Shown in pieces: positions 1 to 8,160 of a DNA stretch of 42,222 nucleotides. Under the pieces are notes generated by a model. That model was not told the origin of the DNA, searched no databases, and worked only from the letters and a program-made list of their open reading frames with translations. The translations under genes and the position numbers were made by a program. The stretch covers positions 1 through 42,222 of the IMG/VR virus record IMGVR_UViG_3300032086_003969; one strand, written 5' to 3'. This stretch comes from a virus. Each line of letters starts with the position of its first letter. Within the stretch, counting starts at the first letter, position 1.

Positions 1-559
1 GCTGGGTATTAGGCGTTGCCTCTTCTCCCGGTGGACACTCGCCATATATGTCAACTCTCTCGGTATCTTTTCCGCCCTTAAAGACGCCATAGATTACTGG
101 ATTTGTTCTTTGCCTAACATCTTCAAACCCGACACGAATGATATCTCCCGGCTGTAAGCTTCTGGCTGCGGGAATCTCATCGATTGTACAGCCAAATTTT
201 GGATATAAATCAATCGTAGCATGATCATCAGCATTTTTTGGCTTTGGCAAATGCCCAAACATCTCTGGGATGGTTGCTGTTACAAAAACCTGCCTCGAAC
301 TAAAAACTCCAAAAGCAACAAAAGCAGCCTGGTTACGACTGTTTGCACTTAAGTTACTCATTGTGTCGTTGCGAAGAACTAAAGCTCTAAATTCATTCTT
401 GTTGGTTAATTTTGTAGGCTTAAACCTATCTCTTGTTTCTTTCCTGACAGTTGAAAGAAAGTTAGTCTTATCCGTGTTTAATGTTTTTGGATTCTTGTCC
501 CGCATATCATTGAGGACACCATGAGAATCCATTAAGTCTAGTTTGTTTTGCTCTGCCAC
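1..559 (-). CDS. Probable virion/baseplate protein, partial (runs off left edge)
   Basis: The minus-strand frame is open from a GTG at 559 to the window edge (at least 186 codons). The GTG sits one base past the stop of the upstream gene and has a GGTGGAC purine stretch just before it; an ATG at 532 is the alternative start. The visible part has an N-terminal region rich in Asn, Lys and Arg, then a segment with PGDIIRVGFEDV and NPVIYGVF that reads like a small beta-barrel domain such as occurs in phage baseplate or spike proteins. It is last in a tight operon behind the gp55-like sigma gene. The function is inferred from this style and context only; the C-terminal domain is missing. Confidence 0.65.
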   Translation of the reverse strand, partial: MAEQNKLDLMDSHGVLNDMRDKNPKTLNTDKTNFLSTVRKETRDRFKPTKLTNKNEFRALVLRNDTMSNLSANSRNQAAFVAFGVFSSRQVFVTATIPEMFGHLPKPKNADDHATIDLYPKFGCTIDEIPAARSLQPGDIIRVGFEDVRQRTNPVIYGVFKGGKDTERVDIYGECPPGEEATPNTQ

Positions 560-560
560 A

Positions 561-857
561 TTAGTCCACCTTCTTAATCAAATCAAATAAGTTATCTTTA
601 TCATCCTCAGATAAAGTGGTGGAACCATTTACTGCTTCTTTTTTATGCACCAGTGCTGCTAGCTTGACAATCTGCTCGTTAGACCGCTGTAGTGTCTCAA
701 CAAACTTAGCGGCAGTATTTCCGACTTCAGCATAACGACTCTCGTTAGCCTTAAGATAGCACTGGAGATCATTTAACATTTCCTCTGTAACTTGCCTATC
801 GTGCTCAATATTATCTAAAGCTTGTCCGATAAGTTCTTCCAGTGATTTTTTTGCCAC
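561..857 (-). CDS. Small alpha-helical phage protein, unknown function
   Basis: This 98-residue acidic protein looks almost wholly helical. It has an N-terminal KSLEELIGQALDNIEHDR segment and heptad-like spacing through the middle (FVETLQRSNEQIVKLAAL), suggesting a coiled-coil dimer, and an acidic C-terminus. It starts one base after the stop of the gp55-like sigma gene and ends against the GTG of the next gene, so it is translationally linked to both. Position and size would fit a co-factor of late transcription or a small packaging subunit, but no diagnostic motif is present and neither is claimed. Confidence 0.7.
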   Translation of the reverse strand: MAKKSLEELIGQALDNIEHDRQVTEEMLNDLQCYLKANESRYAEVGNTAAKFVETLQRSNEQIVKLAALVHKKEAVNGSTTLSEDDKDNLFDLIKKVD

Positions 858-858
858 G

Positions 859-1548
859 CTAATTTACCTCGCCGTTGTTCCACTTCCTTTTGAAAGTGCG
901 AAACCTCTCACGCAAACGATTGAGATTACTGACTATCTGCTTTGTGTTTAAGCCAGTGATCTCTCTCATGTATAAGTAAATAGCCTTTTTGTTGAAAATA
1001 TCAATGTCTTCAATACTGGTTAACAAAATTTCAACTGCGTTCAGTACCTTTCTTTCGTTCTCTTTTAGGTTTAAGTCTTTCCAACTGTCAATCTCCTTGA
1101 GTAAGAAAAGCCAAAATTCTTTGTCCTCTCGCTCATCTTCAAACGATACATGATTTTGCGACGTCACAGCCTCAACTTCTCGTATCATAGAGTCGTAGTG
1201 GATCTCACGCTTATTTTGTTTTGTTTGTTTTTTTGCCTTGTGTGTAAACCAGTTTTTTGTAACAACAGAAAAATAAGAGAAAGCCTTTGTTCCTCTGTCT
1301 GGATTGTATTTGTCTAAAATAGTTGTCAACCAGATTTTGCAATCTTCCTTTAATGGGTTGATGTTTTGTAGACTTGTATATTTGTACGTGTATACAATTT
1401 TATCAACCAACTCATTGAAAGCTGGTTGGATATGCTCAACATAAAGTTTTGTTCTAACGCCTACGTCTTCTGTTCTGGCATATGCGACAATAGCGTTTTC
1501 TGTGTCTTGAGTAAAGTAGTGATTACTCTTCTTCTTCCGTTTGGCCAA
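859..1548 (-). CDS. 55: T4 gp55-like late-transcription sigma factor
   Basis: A 229-residue protein with the make-up of a minimal phage sigma factor. A basic N-terminus leads into a helical region 2-like segment (ILDKYNPDRGTKAFSYFSVV, then NWFTHKAKKQTKQNKREIHY). The C-terminus carries a helix-turn-helix-like stretch (YMREITGLNTKQIVSNLNRL) followed by basic RERFRTFKRKWN. In T4-type phages gp55 redirects host RNA polymerase to late promoters. The DRGTKAFSYFS pattern is shared with bacterial sigma region 2, where 'G.F.AYA..' is typical. The gene overlaps the upstream TM-protein gene by 26 bases. I am fairly sure of the family; the exact promoter specificity cannot be read. Confidence 0.8.
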   Translation of the reverse strand: MAKRKKKSNHYFTQDTENAIVAYARTEDVGVRTKLYVEHIQPAFNELVDKIVYTYKYTSLQNINPLKEDCKIWLTTILDKYNPDRGTKAFSYFSVVTKNWFTHKAKKQTKQNKREIHYDSMIREVEAVTSQNHVSFEDEREDKEFWLFLLKEIDSWKDLNLKENERKVLNAVEILLTSIEDIDIFNKKAIYLYMREITGLNTKQIVSNLNRLRERFRTFKRKWNNGEVN

Positions 1549-1825
1549 CTAGACCCTCCTCTTCTAAAGAAAATATCTCTAGGTATTCTGCCACAACACC
1601 CGTAACATCTTTAGAATGTTCCAGTAAGCCCTGGATAGTAGGATCACCAAAGTAAACCTCCATCTGGTTTACTCGTTCAAGATGTTCTGTATATTCTTGT
1701 AAGTTTGTAAAAAGTTGTTCAATGTTTTCTGAAAAGAACCGAAACCTGATTAGTAACTCTCTTACATACCATACTGCAAATACATTAAGGGCAACACTTA
1801 AGATCAATAAAATTTCAGCTATCAT
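1523..1825 (-). CDS. Small single-pass membrane protein with acidic tail
   Basis: This 100-residue protein opens with a hydrophobic helix (residues about 1-22, MIAEILLILSVALNVFAVWY) followed by positive residues, predicting an N-terminal membrane anchor with the rest in the cytoplasm. The remainder is helical and ends in a run of glutamates (GQTEEEE). It overlaps the zinc-ribbon gene upstream by 11 bases and the sigma gene downstream by 26 bases, so it belongs to the same operon. No enzymatic motif is seen. It could be a small inner-membrane protein made late in infection. Confidence 0.75.
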   Translation of the reverse strand: MIAEILLILSVALNVFAVWYVRELLIRFRFFSENIEQLFTNLQEYTEHLERVNQMEVYFGDPTIQGLLEHSKDVTGVVAEYLEIFSLEEEGLVGQTEEEE

Positions 1826-2084
1826 CTTTTGTTTCCCTACTTTTTAACTCTTCTTTGTGAGCTTCTATTTCTTCCCTAGTTGACATGATGGCATCATTAA
1901 CCACCGTGCCAGTTTTAGTATTTTTTTGCACTCGTTTGTAAGACAGGTTTACCGGTGTGTTTAGTAGTTTGCCAAGAGTCTCTACACCTCCACACTCAGG
2001 ACAGTCTGTCAACATCTCTTTGTAAGAATGTGCCTCTGTAAATGTGTGCCCGCAAGCACTACAAAGGTATTCGTACTTTGGCAT
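1815..2084 (-). CDS. FmdB-type zinc-ribbon protein
   Basis: An 89-residue protein whose first 45 residues form a zinc ribbon of the FmdB/CxxC_CxxC_SSSS family: MPKYEYLCSACG, a spacer of about 18 residues, then CPECGG. The two CxxC pairs would bind one zinc ion. The charged tail (EEIEAHKEELKSRETKDDS) is probably helical. FmdB-like ribbons are common as small putative regulatory proteins in bacteria and phages; in this operon it might contact RNA polymerase or nucleic acid, which is inference. It starts one base before the stop-side neighbour at 2086. Confidence 0.8.
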   Translation of the reverse strand: MPKYEYLCSACGHTFTEAHSYKEMLTDCPECGGVETLGKLLNTPVNLSYKRVQKNTKTGTVVNDAIMSTREEIEAHKEELKSRETKDDS

Positions 2085-2085
2085 A

Positions 2086-2265
2086 TTATGCAGTTTCGCT
2101 TTCAGTTTCTGGGACTGTGAAAGTGGGTGGGTTAATAACTACAACCTCATCATTTTCAACCTTTAGTTCCCAGCTTTCTAGCAAGGGAACAATATCCGTC
2201 TCTTCAAGTAAACATTTTTGCAATGTCATTAGTAAAGCCCCAACGGCTTGGTTTGATAGTTTCAT
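2086..2265 (-). CDS. Conserved small marine-phage protein, unknown function
   Basis: A 59-residue protein starting MKLSNQAVGALLMTLQKCLL. I chose the ATG at 2265 rather than one 15 bases upstream because it makes an ATGA overlap with the stop of the HAD gene and has GGAGG 8 bases before it. The N-terminal half is a predicted amphipathic helix and the C-terminal half is acidic and extended, ending PETESETA. The opening resembles small conserved hypothetical proteins I associate with marine T4-like phages; no function can be assigned. Confidence 0.75.
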   Translation of the reverse strand: MKLSNQAVGALLMTLQKCLLEETDIVPLLESWELKVENDEVVVINPPTFTVPETESETA

Positions 2266-2579
2266 AGCGGATGCCTCCAATCCTTAGTGTTAATATTTCT
2301 ATCATCGATAAACCAGTCATAAAATGGCTTATCTAATTTAAGTTCATGTCTTTTTACGCCCCACTCATCTAGTTGGGCTTCTGTTAGTTCTCTATGATCA
2401 ATACCTGTGGTCGCCCCTCGGGCAGTCCAGTAAACAACCGTATGACCAGCATCATAAAGAGCATTTGCTTTTCTAATGTTATTTAAGATGGGTCTTGCCA
2501 ATGAATAATCTCTAGGCTTATCTTTGTCACCCTCTGGGTGAGTGCAAATAGTTTCATCGATGTCGATGTAAATAATCAC
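2262..2579 (-). CDS. HAD-superfamily small phosphatase
   Basis: A compact 105-residue haloacid dehalogenase-like protein. Motif I is IYIDIDETIC (nucleophile Asp followed by DET), motif II is VVYWTARG and motif III/IV is WFIDDRNI near the C-terminus. This cap-less layout matches small phosphatases found in capsule or LPS clusters, often annotated as capsular-biosynthesis phosphatases. It overlaps the FkbM gene by ATGA and precedes the small gene at 2265, forming the distal end of the sugar cassette. A sugar-phosphate substrate is inferred from context. Confidence 0.8.
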   Translation of the reverse strand: MIIYIDIDETICTHPEGDKDKPRDYSLARPILNNIRKANALYDAGHTVVYWTARGATTGIDHRELTEAQLDEWGVKRHELKLDKPFYDWFIDDRNINTKDWRHPL

Positions 2580-3220
2580 GGATTAAACCCTTCAATGGTA
2601 TACCCCTTTTTAATCCAATTTGGATACATTACGTTTACCATATATTCTTCGTTCAAAATGTTTTTCTTAAAGCTCATATCTTCGTCATCTGCTGCGGACC
2701 AGGCATAAATATCTAAGCCGTGCTTCTTAAAGCTACGAATCAAATTCATATCGTCTTCGTATCCTTTGCCACACTTTGGACCGTGAATCTCACCATGGAT
2801 TTCCGAGATATATTCGATTGAACCATCTTTTTCCATCTTCTTAACCAAGTCGTACTCCGCACCCTCGATATCCAGTTTTAACACGATATGGTCCTCTTTG
2901 TTAAAGTTTTCCATAATCCAACTACTAAGGTCCAGTGTTGGAACTTTGACTAATGCTTGTACGTGTTTATTTTGCGCTTTTACTTTTTCTTCAAGAAGGG
3001 TAGAAGAAGCCATTCCTGTAACATAAAAATCCATTTCACCGTTCTCAATCCAAACTGCATCTGGATGATAGGTTACTGGGAGATCTTGGAAAAACCTCTT
3101 GAACCCTGGGTGTGGCTCAAAGCAGTGAACCTCATATTGCCTCCAATCAGGGTAATATTCTTTAAAAGCTCGAAACGAGCACCCGTTATTTGCCCCACAA
3201 TCTAAAAATACTTTTCTCAT
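2576..3220 (-). CDS. FkbM-family SAM-dependent methyltransferase
   Basis: A 214-residue methyltransferase of the FkbM type. It opens with KVFLDCGANNGCSFRAFKEY (SAM-binding glycine region), then VHCFEPHPGF with the acidic residue that contacts the ribose, and VLKLDIEGAEYDLVKKM, the signature DIEGAE segment of the family. FkbM enzymes O-methylate sugars in many surface-polysaccharide clusters, in phages as well as bacteria. It lies three bases downstream of the PhyH gene. Methylation of a glycan made by this cassette is inferred. Confidence 0.85.
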   Translation of the reverse strand: MRKVFLDCGANNGCSFRAFKEYYPDWRQYEVHCFEPHPGFKRFFQDLPVTYHPDAVWIENGEMDFYVTGMASSTLLEEKVKAQNKHVQALVKVPTLDLSSWIMENFNKEDHIVLKLDIEGAEYDLVKKMEKDGSIEYISEIHGEIHGPKCGKGYEDDMNLIRSFKKHGLDIYAWSAADDEDMSFKKNILNEEYMVNVMYPNWIKKGYTIEGFNP

Positions 3221-3222
3221 TT

Positions 3223-4278
3223 TTACTCCAAAAAATCTTGTCCTAGAATGTAATTTTCTACAACCCCTGTTGTCAGCGGAAATGGATTAACTCTAAACTG
3301 TATTTGCACAGTCAATCTTTGTGTCCCTGGTTCGACCACCTCATGGCGCTTATGGAACCCTTTGGTGGTTGCCAAAACAAGAGTGTTCTTTTTTCCAGTG
3401 CATAAAACAGGCTCATCATAACCAAGCCTCTTCAACTCTACATTTTCACCCTCACCTTTTTCGTGATCTGCGATTCGATATGAGCCTGGTGTTACCCAGG
3501 TTGCTCGTCGTTCTGTTCGCTTTTTATAAAGAGGGTGTTGAGGGTCATAAGCTAACTTGCTGTTTTCGTAATCCCAAGACAATCTTTGTAATGTGTTTTT
3601 GTGTGATCCTTTTACATAAGCAAACGGACCTTGGTGCTCTTTAACGTCATCAATATACAACCATCCCTTAATTGTATTATGAAAAGTATCCGTATGCAAT
3701 GATTTCTGAACATCATTTTCGTATGGCTGATGGATTAAGTTGTCTATATCCACCCTTGGAAAACCGTTTCTTAGATCAACATAGAAATCAGTTATGCCCC
3801 AAACCATCTTAAGGTAAGTTAACATGTTCTCGTTCAAACTATAAAACTTAGCAGGGTTGTGTATTGGAGCACGACCACCTTGCGGTAAATTTGTAGTAAC
3901 AAACTGCTGAATCTTAGGTTCTAGCCACTGAAAGTTTTCATCCGACAAAAAATTCTCTAGGACTAGATATCCATCCTCCATCAACTTTTGGTATTCATCT
4001 AAGTTATGATATCCCGATTTTTTTGCCCTGACAGATAGAATCCTATCAGCTAAGATAGACCTATAAACTTGTAGCCCCTGGTTGTTTAAAGATGGGTTAT
4101 TTATGGACTTAACCTCTGTAAAGATGCTAGCAAATATTGAGGGGTCTAACTTTGTTAGAGACGACATCAGTGAATCAAAATCTTGAGAAGTGGACTCCTC
4201 AAACACGCTAATGTCTTGGTCTTCTAAATATTTGTTATAGGTTTGTAAGACCCTTTTAATTTCTTCGCTTGTGCTCAT
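3223..4278 (-). CDS. Phytanoyl-CoA dioxygenase (PhyH)-like Fe(II)/2-oxoglutarate oxygenase
   Basis: A 351-residue protein. The N-terminal ~100 residues are helical and unassigned. The rest matches PhyH-type oxygenases: DGYLVLENFLSDENF at the fold's start, an iron-binding HTD (QKSLHTDTFHNTIKGWLYID), the family-typical GPFAYVKGSHK, and a distal His plus Arg in the FHKRHEVVEPGTQRLTVQ region. Such enzymes hydroxylate small molecules or sugars and are recurrent in marine phage surface-glycan clusters. It overlaps the upstream gene by ATGA. Substrate unknown; a sugar or glycan intermediate is the likeliest guess. Confidence 0.8.
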   Translation of the reverse strand: MSTSEEIKRVLQTYNKYLEDQDISVFEESTSQDFDSLMSSLTKLDPSIFASIFTEVKSINNPSLNNQGLQVYRSILADRILSVRAKKSGYHNLDEYQKLMEDGYLVLENFLSDENFQWLEPKIQQFVTTNLPQGGRAPIHNPAKFYSLNENMLTYLKMVWGITDFYVDLRNGFPRVDIDNLIHQPYENDVQKSLHTDTFHNTIKGWLYIDDVKEHQGPFAYVKGSHKNTLQRLSWDYENSKLAYDPQHPLYKKRTERRATWVTPGSYRIADHEKGEGENVELKRLGYDEPVLCTGKKNTLVLATTKGFHKRHEVVEPGTQRLTVQIQFRVNPFPLTTGVVENYILGQDFLE

Positions 4279-5090
4279 CTTATAATCTGATAGTCTTTCC
4301 GCTCATCTATAACGTGAATGATTTCAATCCCATTCTCTTCCAGATGTGTTCGTAGTTGTGATTCAACATGTTCGCCCCATTGAGAATGATATTCATCATA
4401 TTCTTGCAGATGTGGATATGGTTTTTCTTGCTCGTACAAACTCGTGTATACATCCATAACTTCTGGTGTTCCGAACGCAAAACCATCACAAAGAAACTCT
4501 TTCATAAAAACATTTGGAGGCGTGCAAGGGAATCCACCCACACCAAACAGCTTGTTATCAATGTTATCATATTGAGATACTATTTGTTCAACATTGATCT
4601 TTTTAGCTAACGCAATATCAAACCTAGCTCTAATGACGATATCATACTCAACATTATTCTCTTGCTTGTACAAGTTTAGCATATTATTACACTCATACAT
4701 TTTTTTCAACTGCCTCTTCCTCATCCAGTCCCACTTGGTAGGAAGCTTGATATCGTTCACACTTTCTTTAGCGCACTCGTCTAGTATTTTTACCTTCTTT
4801 AATTTATCCTTGTAGGTTGCGCCAATCAAATAATTTAATGCTCTCTCATCAGTATTGTAAATGATACCATAAGGTCGGGGGTAGGACTTGTACCACCTTA
4901 CATTGGGCAAATATTCGTAGACGGGGGTTGAAGGCGGATAATGTAAATTCATGTTAACACGTTGTGATACGGCATTTGATGTCAAGGCAAATACATCGCA
5001 ATTGTTTTCGTTTAAAAAAGTTTGACATTGGTTGTTATAAGTCCTCCTAAAAGAACCTAACTGCCCAGACAAGCAAGCTGCTACTTTCAT
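4275..5090 (-). CDS. Putative glycosyltransferase-like protein of the sugar cassette
   Basis: A 271-residue protein beginning MKVAACLSGQLGSFRRTYNN, with a central YDIVIRARFDIAL segment. This pairing (an N-terminal nucleotide-binding-like strand and turn, then a 'R-x-R-x-D' motif) recalls uncharacterised glycosyltransferase-like proteins in capsule and LPS loci. No GT-B EX7E or clear GT-A DXD motif is seen, so the catalytic class is not assigned. The gene overlaps both neighbours by 4 bases (PhyH downstream, CMP-sugar synthetase upstream), so it is part of the same translation unit. Confidence 0.65.
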   Translation of the reverse strand: MKVAACLSGQLGSFRRTYNNQCQTFLNENNCDVFALTSNAVSQRVNMNLHYPPSTPVYEYLPNVRWYKSYPRPYGIIYNTDERALNYLIGATYKDKLKKVKILDECAKESVNDIKLPTKWDWMRKRQLKKMYECNNMLNLYKQENNVEYDIVIRARFDIALAKKINVEQIVSQYDNIDNKLFGVGGFPCTPPNVFMKEFLCDGFAFGTPEVMDVYTSLYEQEKPYPHLQEYDEYHSQWGEHVESQLRTHLEENGIEIIHVIDERKDYQIIR

Positions 5091-5782
5091 TTATACCCCG
5101 CCTGATAAAGTGCCTCGCACATTTTAAACTGCCACTCATAATCCACGTCTAATATCTCAAACTCATTATCCATTGAGTAAAGCTCAATATCCCCTGGGAC
5201 ATTAAACCTGCCCATCCAGATTCCTCTGCCGATGTCAGATAGCTTACCCGCATATAGACAATGTGCTGCCTCTTTGGTAACTCCAACAACCTTCGTGTTC
5301 ATAACATCTTGCCCATCTGGCCAAGGAGTTACCATCGCACCACTCTCGTCCCAGTAATAGTTTTTCTTATTAACAACCCCAAACATACCATTAGAGTTAG
5401 ACTTTAAATAATCAGAGGTAAACTTTTCGATACTATCAACTGTCAAAAACGGACAACAAGCATTAATAAATACACAATACTCATGAGGTAACTTGTCCCA
5501 CCACTCGTACATTTCAGTTACTGGGGTGCCCTCAGAATTTGCTGATGCTTCACTTCTGTGAAAGATGTTCAAATCATACTTGTTGCCAATCTCTTTTAGT
5601 TCTTTTTCGTGTACTGAAAGAAATACATTTTTGTTAGGGATGATCGACGATTTATTAGTGAGCTTGTCCAACATGATATCTAAAAGAGTTGTACCAGCAA
5701 AAGGTCTGATCATCTTTTGTGGAACCCTTTGGGAGCCAAGTCTGGCTTGGACTATAAAAGCAACTTGATCGATCTTTTTCAT
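5087..5782 (-). CDS. CMP-sugar (nonulosonate) cytidylyltransferase, NeuA/PseF-like
   Basis: A 231-residue nucleotidyltransferase opening AFIVQARLGSQRVPQKMIRP, the A-R-x-G-S-x-R-x-P-x-K nucleotide-binding signature of CMP-sialic acid, CMP-KDO and CMP-pseudaminate synthetases. A later NACCPFLTVDSIEKF matches the metal and sugar-binding loop of the family, and VTEMYEWWD precedes it. It would activate a nonulosonic acid with CTP for transfer. The two NeuB-like synthases in the same operon support this substrate class. The precise sugar is not readable from sequence. Confidence 0.82.
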   Translation of the reverse strand: MKKIDQVAFIVQARLGSQRVPQKMIRPFAGTTLLDIMLDKLTNKSSIIPNKNVFLSVHEKELKEIGNKYDLNIFHRSEASANSEGTPVTEMYEWWDKLPHEYCVFINACCPFLTVDSIEKFTSDYLKSNSNGMFGVVNKKNYYWDESGAMVTPWPDGQDVMNTKVVGVTKEAAHCLYAGKLSDIGRGIWMGRFNVPGDIELYSMDNEFEILDVDYEWQFKMCEALYQAGYK

Positions 5783-6810
5783 TGTTCTTTCTCTAAGGGA
5801 AACTCTTTGCTAGAAATATCCGTTGATTGATTAGAAGAGAAACCCTCTCCTAAATTTTGAAATTTTATTTGTCTCTCTTTGTCTAAGACATTTAAGATAT
5901 AATCCCATAACATAACATAGTGTCTTTTGTAAAGGTGATAGTCCACAGTGCCATTCCACTTCTTATCTTTCTGAAAGGCGTGTTCACAAGCACTGCCGCC
6001 TGATTCATCAGGTCTCAGTCCATCCATGCCCACAAAGTCGATACTCTTTGGTTTCATCATAGTAGCTAAACACAACAGTCTTGGTACAGCACCGTTCCTC
6101 GCATTAAATCTTAAGTGTGCGTAAAATGATGGATAGTTCTTAAACATTGTTTTCTTATCCAAGAACCTTTTTGGCAAATGATGGTCGTCATTATTATCAA
6201 AACAACAGATAGTGTTGTTCTTTGTGATATGTTCGTGAAGCTTCTTGTTGTTAGGAGATAGATCTACTTCGCCGCCCAGAGTCGCTAGATCAATCCTCAC
6301 GTCCTGTAACAATTTGCTTTCAAAGTAATGGTTACAAGACCAGATGTAATCATAATCATCGGGGCTCCATCTTTCTCGTTCTGCGGTTGGTCCAGCGCCA
6401 ACGATAAGAATTTTAGAGTTTTTAAATTTCTTGTGTTCATCAATCTCTTGAATAATTGCCTCTGTGCCAATATTAGCCTCTGTGCCAAAGTTACTAGCTA
6501 ATTGACTTTTGACAAAATCTAAATCTTTGTTCAAAAAAGTTTCTGGGCAGGACCTCATAGCAGGAGCTATCTGAGTTCGACCTCTTCTTGTGTGAACTGT
6601 AGTGGTCTTGGCAAAAAACCTCTCTTTCGTAAAATCCAAACCAAAACAAAGGTCTTTCTCAGTGTCGTACCATACATTATACTCTGGCTTTTTCTTGCCT
6701 ATAAGCTGGTAGTAAAACATAAACGCTTGCCGTATGTCTTGCATCATGGCGTCGTCTACAAATTCACCGCCACTGTAAACCAAAATACAGTCACTCCATC
6801 TAGTCACCAT
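5779..6810 (-). CDS. MptE/DUF115-like (Maf-type) protein, probable sugar transferase domain
   Basis: A 343-residue protein. Its core, around residues 135-270, has a Rossmann-like glycine loop (ILIVGAGPTAERERW), then WSCNHYFESKLLQDVRIDLA and KSIDFVGMDGLRPD. This order is shared with a paralogue at 11587-12552 and with the C-terminal domain of the gene at 13396, and resembles MptE-like/DUF115 domains, which include flagellin nonulosonate transferases (Maf). I took the ATG at 6810 rather than the adjacent GTG because GGGGG lies just before it. It overlaps the formyltransferase gene. A role in adding the cassette's sugar is inferred. Confidence 0.7.
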   Translation of the reverse strand: MVTRWSDCILVYSGGEFVDDAMMQDIRQAFMFYYQLIGKKKPEYNVWYDTEKDLCFGLDFTKERFFAKTTTVHTRRGRTQIAPAMRSCPETFLNKDLDFVKSQLASNFGTEANIGTEAIIQEIDEHKKFKNSKILIVGAGPTAERERWSPDDYDYIWSCNHYFESKLLQDVRIDLATLGGEVDLSPNNKKLHEHITKNNTICCFDNNDDHHLPKRFLDKKTMFKNYPSFYAHLRFNARNGAVPRLLCLATMMKPKSIDFVGMDGLRPDESGGSACEHAFQKDKKWNGTVDYHLYKRHYVMLWDYILNVLDKERQIKFQNLGEGFSSNQSTDISSKEFPLEKEQ

Positions 6811-7462
6811 CACCCCCTATTGACGCCTCTTTTATAAGAATCTTTTTGCCGTCCGAAGTTTTAATATAGGCATATGGGTAAGGGTCCCCAAGCATCCTAA
6901 TTTTGTTATAAATATACTGACTGTCTTCGCTTAAAATTTCCCGAACAGTAATTTCGTTATCGCTTTTATTTCTTCTCTTATAAAAAGTAGCCTCACTTTC
7001 ATTTTGCTTAACTCTTATATAATCCCCAGAAACAATCCTCTTTGTTAGTCTAGTTCCGATTCTAGTAATTTTCTTTAGGATATCAGCTATGTTCCCATCA
7101 AGAGAAAACTTCTCCTGTGCTAAAATGTCCCCCGCATCTAACTCGTTAGTCATCTCAATAATAGTCACTGCGGATGAGGTTTCGCCATTGATAATTTGAT
7201 TTTGAATTGGAGATCCACCTCTGTACTTTGGTAATGGTGAAGGGTGAAGCATTAAACACCTGTAGTTATCAATCACTGATTCTTCTATCTTCCAACTCCA
7301 CCCATAGAACAAAACTAAATCAGGGCTCTCTTGAACAAGTAATTCCTCTGAGTATGTTTTCTTATCCATAAAGATAAACTCGTGCCTGCTGCCATAAAAG
7401 AGTCTTAACCGCCGGTAAATCTCCAGAGCCCACTCTCTATATCCAACACAGACGATCTTCAC
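6800..7462 (-). CDS. Formyltransferase-family protein (sugar N-formyltransferase-like)
   Basis: A 220-residue protein with the formyl-transferase core: LVLFYGWSWKI, then MLHPSPLPKYRGGSPIQN and the catalytic-Asp segment TNELDAGDILAQEKF. Family members use N10-formyl-tetrahydrofolate to formylate an amino-sugar or Met-tRNA; the short length and context favour a sugar. The Asn that normally sits two residues before the catalytic His (N-x-H) reads Met here. The start is a GTG at 7462 overlapping the PIG-L stop as GTGA, with GGGGA about 8 bases upstream. The substrate is probably an amine exposed by the adjacent deacetylase (inference). Confidence 0.8.
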   Translation of the reverse strand: MKIVCVGYREWALEIYRRLRLFYGSRHEFIFMDKKTYSEELLVQESPDLVLFYGWSWKIEESVIDNYRCLMLHPSPLPKYRGGSPIQNQIINGETSSAVTIIEMTNELDAGDILAQEKFSLDGNIADILKKITRIGTRLTKRIVSGDYIRVKQNESEATFYKRRNKSDNEITVREILSEDSQYIYNKIRMLGDPYPYAYIKTSDGKKILIKEASIGGDGD

Positions 7463-8160
7463 CTCATTAATCCCCTAACCAATAAGAAAGCCTCTGCGTT
7501 TTTGACTCCGATTTGTGAACCTCTTGTACTGCACTTCATGCGAATCATATCCTCGCACCTAGGGAATGGTAAAGGCTTTACTTCCGTGTCGTAATGTGAC
7601 ATAGCTGCAACCTTGTTGTCAACATCTTTTTTAGAAATTTCAATAAAAAAGTTTGGAGCAAACGGCTCCAAGAAATTCCACTCAGAAGAGGATAAGATCT
7701 CATACGACAAAACGGTATCTACGTTATTTTTAGCCCCAGGTCGAGTCGCCTGTAGTACACCCTGATACACTATTTGGTGATCAACATTGACATCGTTTTT
7801 TGAATGTGTAAAGATAGTGTCTGGCTCATACGTTTTTATTTCTTTTTCTATGATTTTTCCGATCTTTAAAATCGGCTCTTGATCAAGTCTGCCACATGGT
7901 AAGTCATAAAAAACACAATCATCAACCCCGAGTGATTTTAAAGCCTTTACACCACATTTGTTTCTGTAGTCAATCTTTTCATTTATCACCTTTCGGTCAT
8001 AGTACTCTGGATTCTGGTATCTACAGGTTGTTCCCTCGGCGATGAACACAACTCTAATATCTGCACCTTGGCGGGCTAACTTACTAATTGTGCCACCGCA
8101 ACCTAAGACGTCATCATCAGGGTGTGCTGCTATCACCATCACTTTCTTGAAGTTGTTCAT
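7459..8160 (-). CDS. PIG-L/LmbE-family N-acetyl-sugar deacetylase
   Basis: A 233-residue zinc deacetylase. VIAAHPDDDVLGCGGTISKL is the PIG-L AHPDDE signature (third acidic residue Asp instead of Glu), and FTHSKNDVNVDHQIVY supplies the second metal-binding HxxxDVNxDH segment. These enzymes remove acetyl groups from GlcNAc-type substrates. The ATG at 8160 is preferred over the one at 8163 because AAGGA is only two bases from the first. The gene overlaps the GNAT gene by 44 bases and the formyltransferase by 4, suggesting a sequential N-deacetylation then N-formylation or N-acetylation of one sugar. Confidence 0.85.
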   Translation of the reverse strand: MNNFKKVMVIAAHPDDDVLGCGGTISKLARQGADIRVVFIAEGTTCRYQNPEYYDRKVINEKIDYRNKCGVKALKSLGVDDCVFYDLPCGRLDQEPILKIGKIIEKEIKTYEPDTIFTHSKNDVNVDHQIVYQGVLQATRPGAKNNVDTVLSYEILSSSEWNFLEPFAPNFFIEISKKDVDNKVAAMSHYDTEVKPLPFPRCEDMIRMKCSTRGSQIGVKNAEAFLLVRGLMR

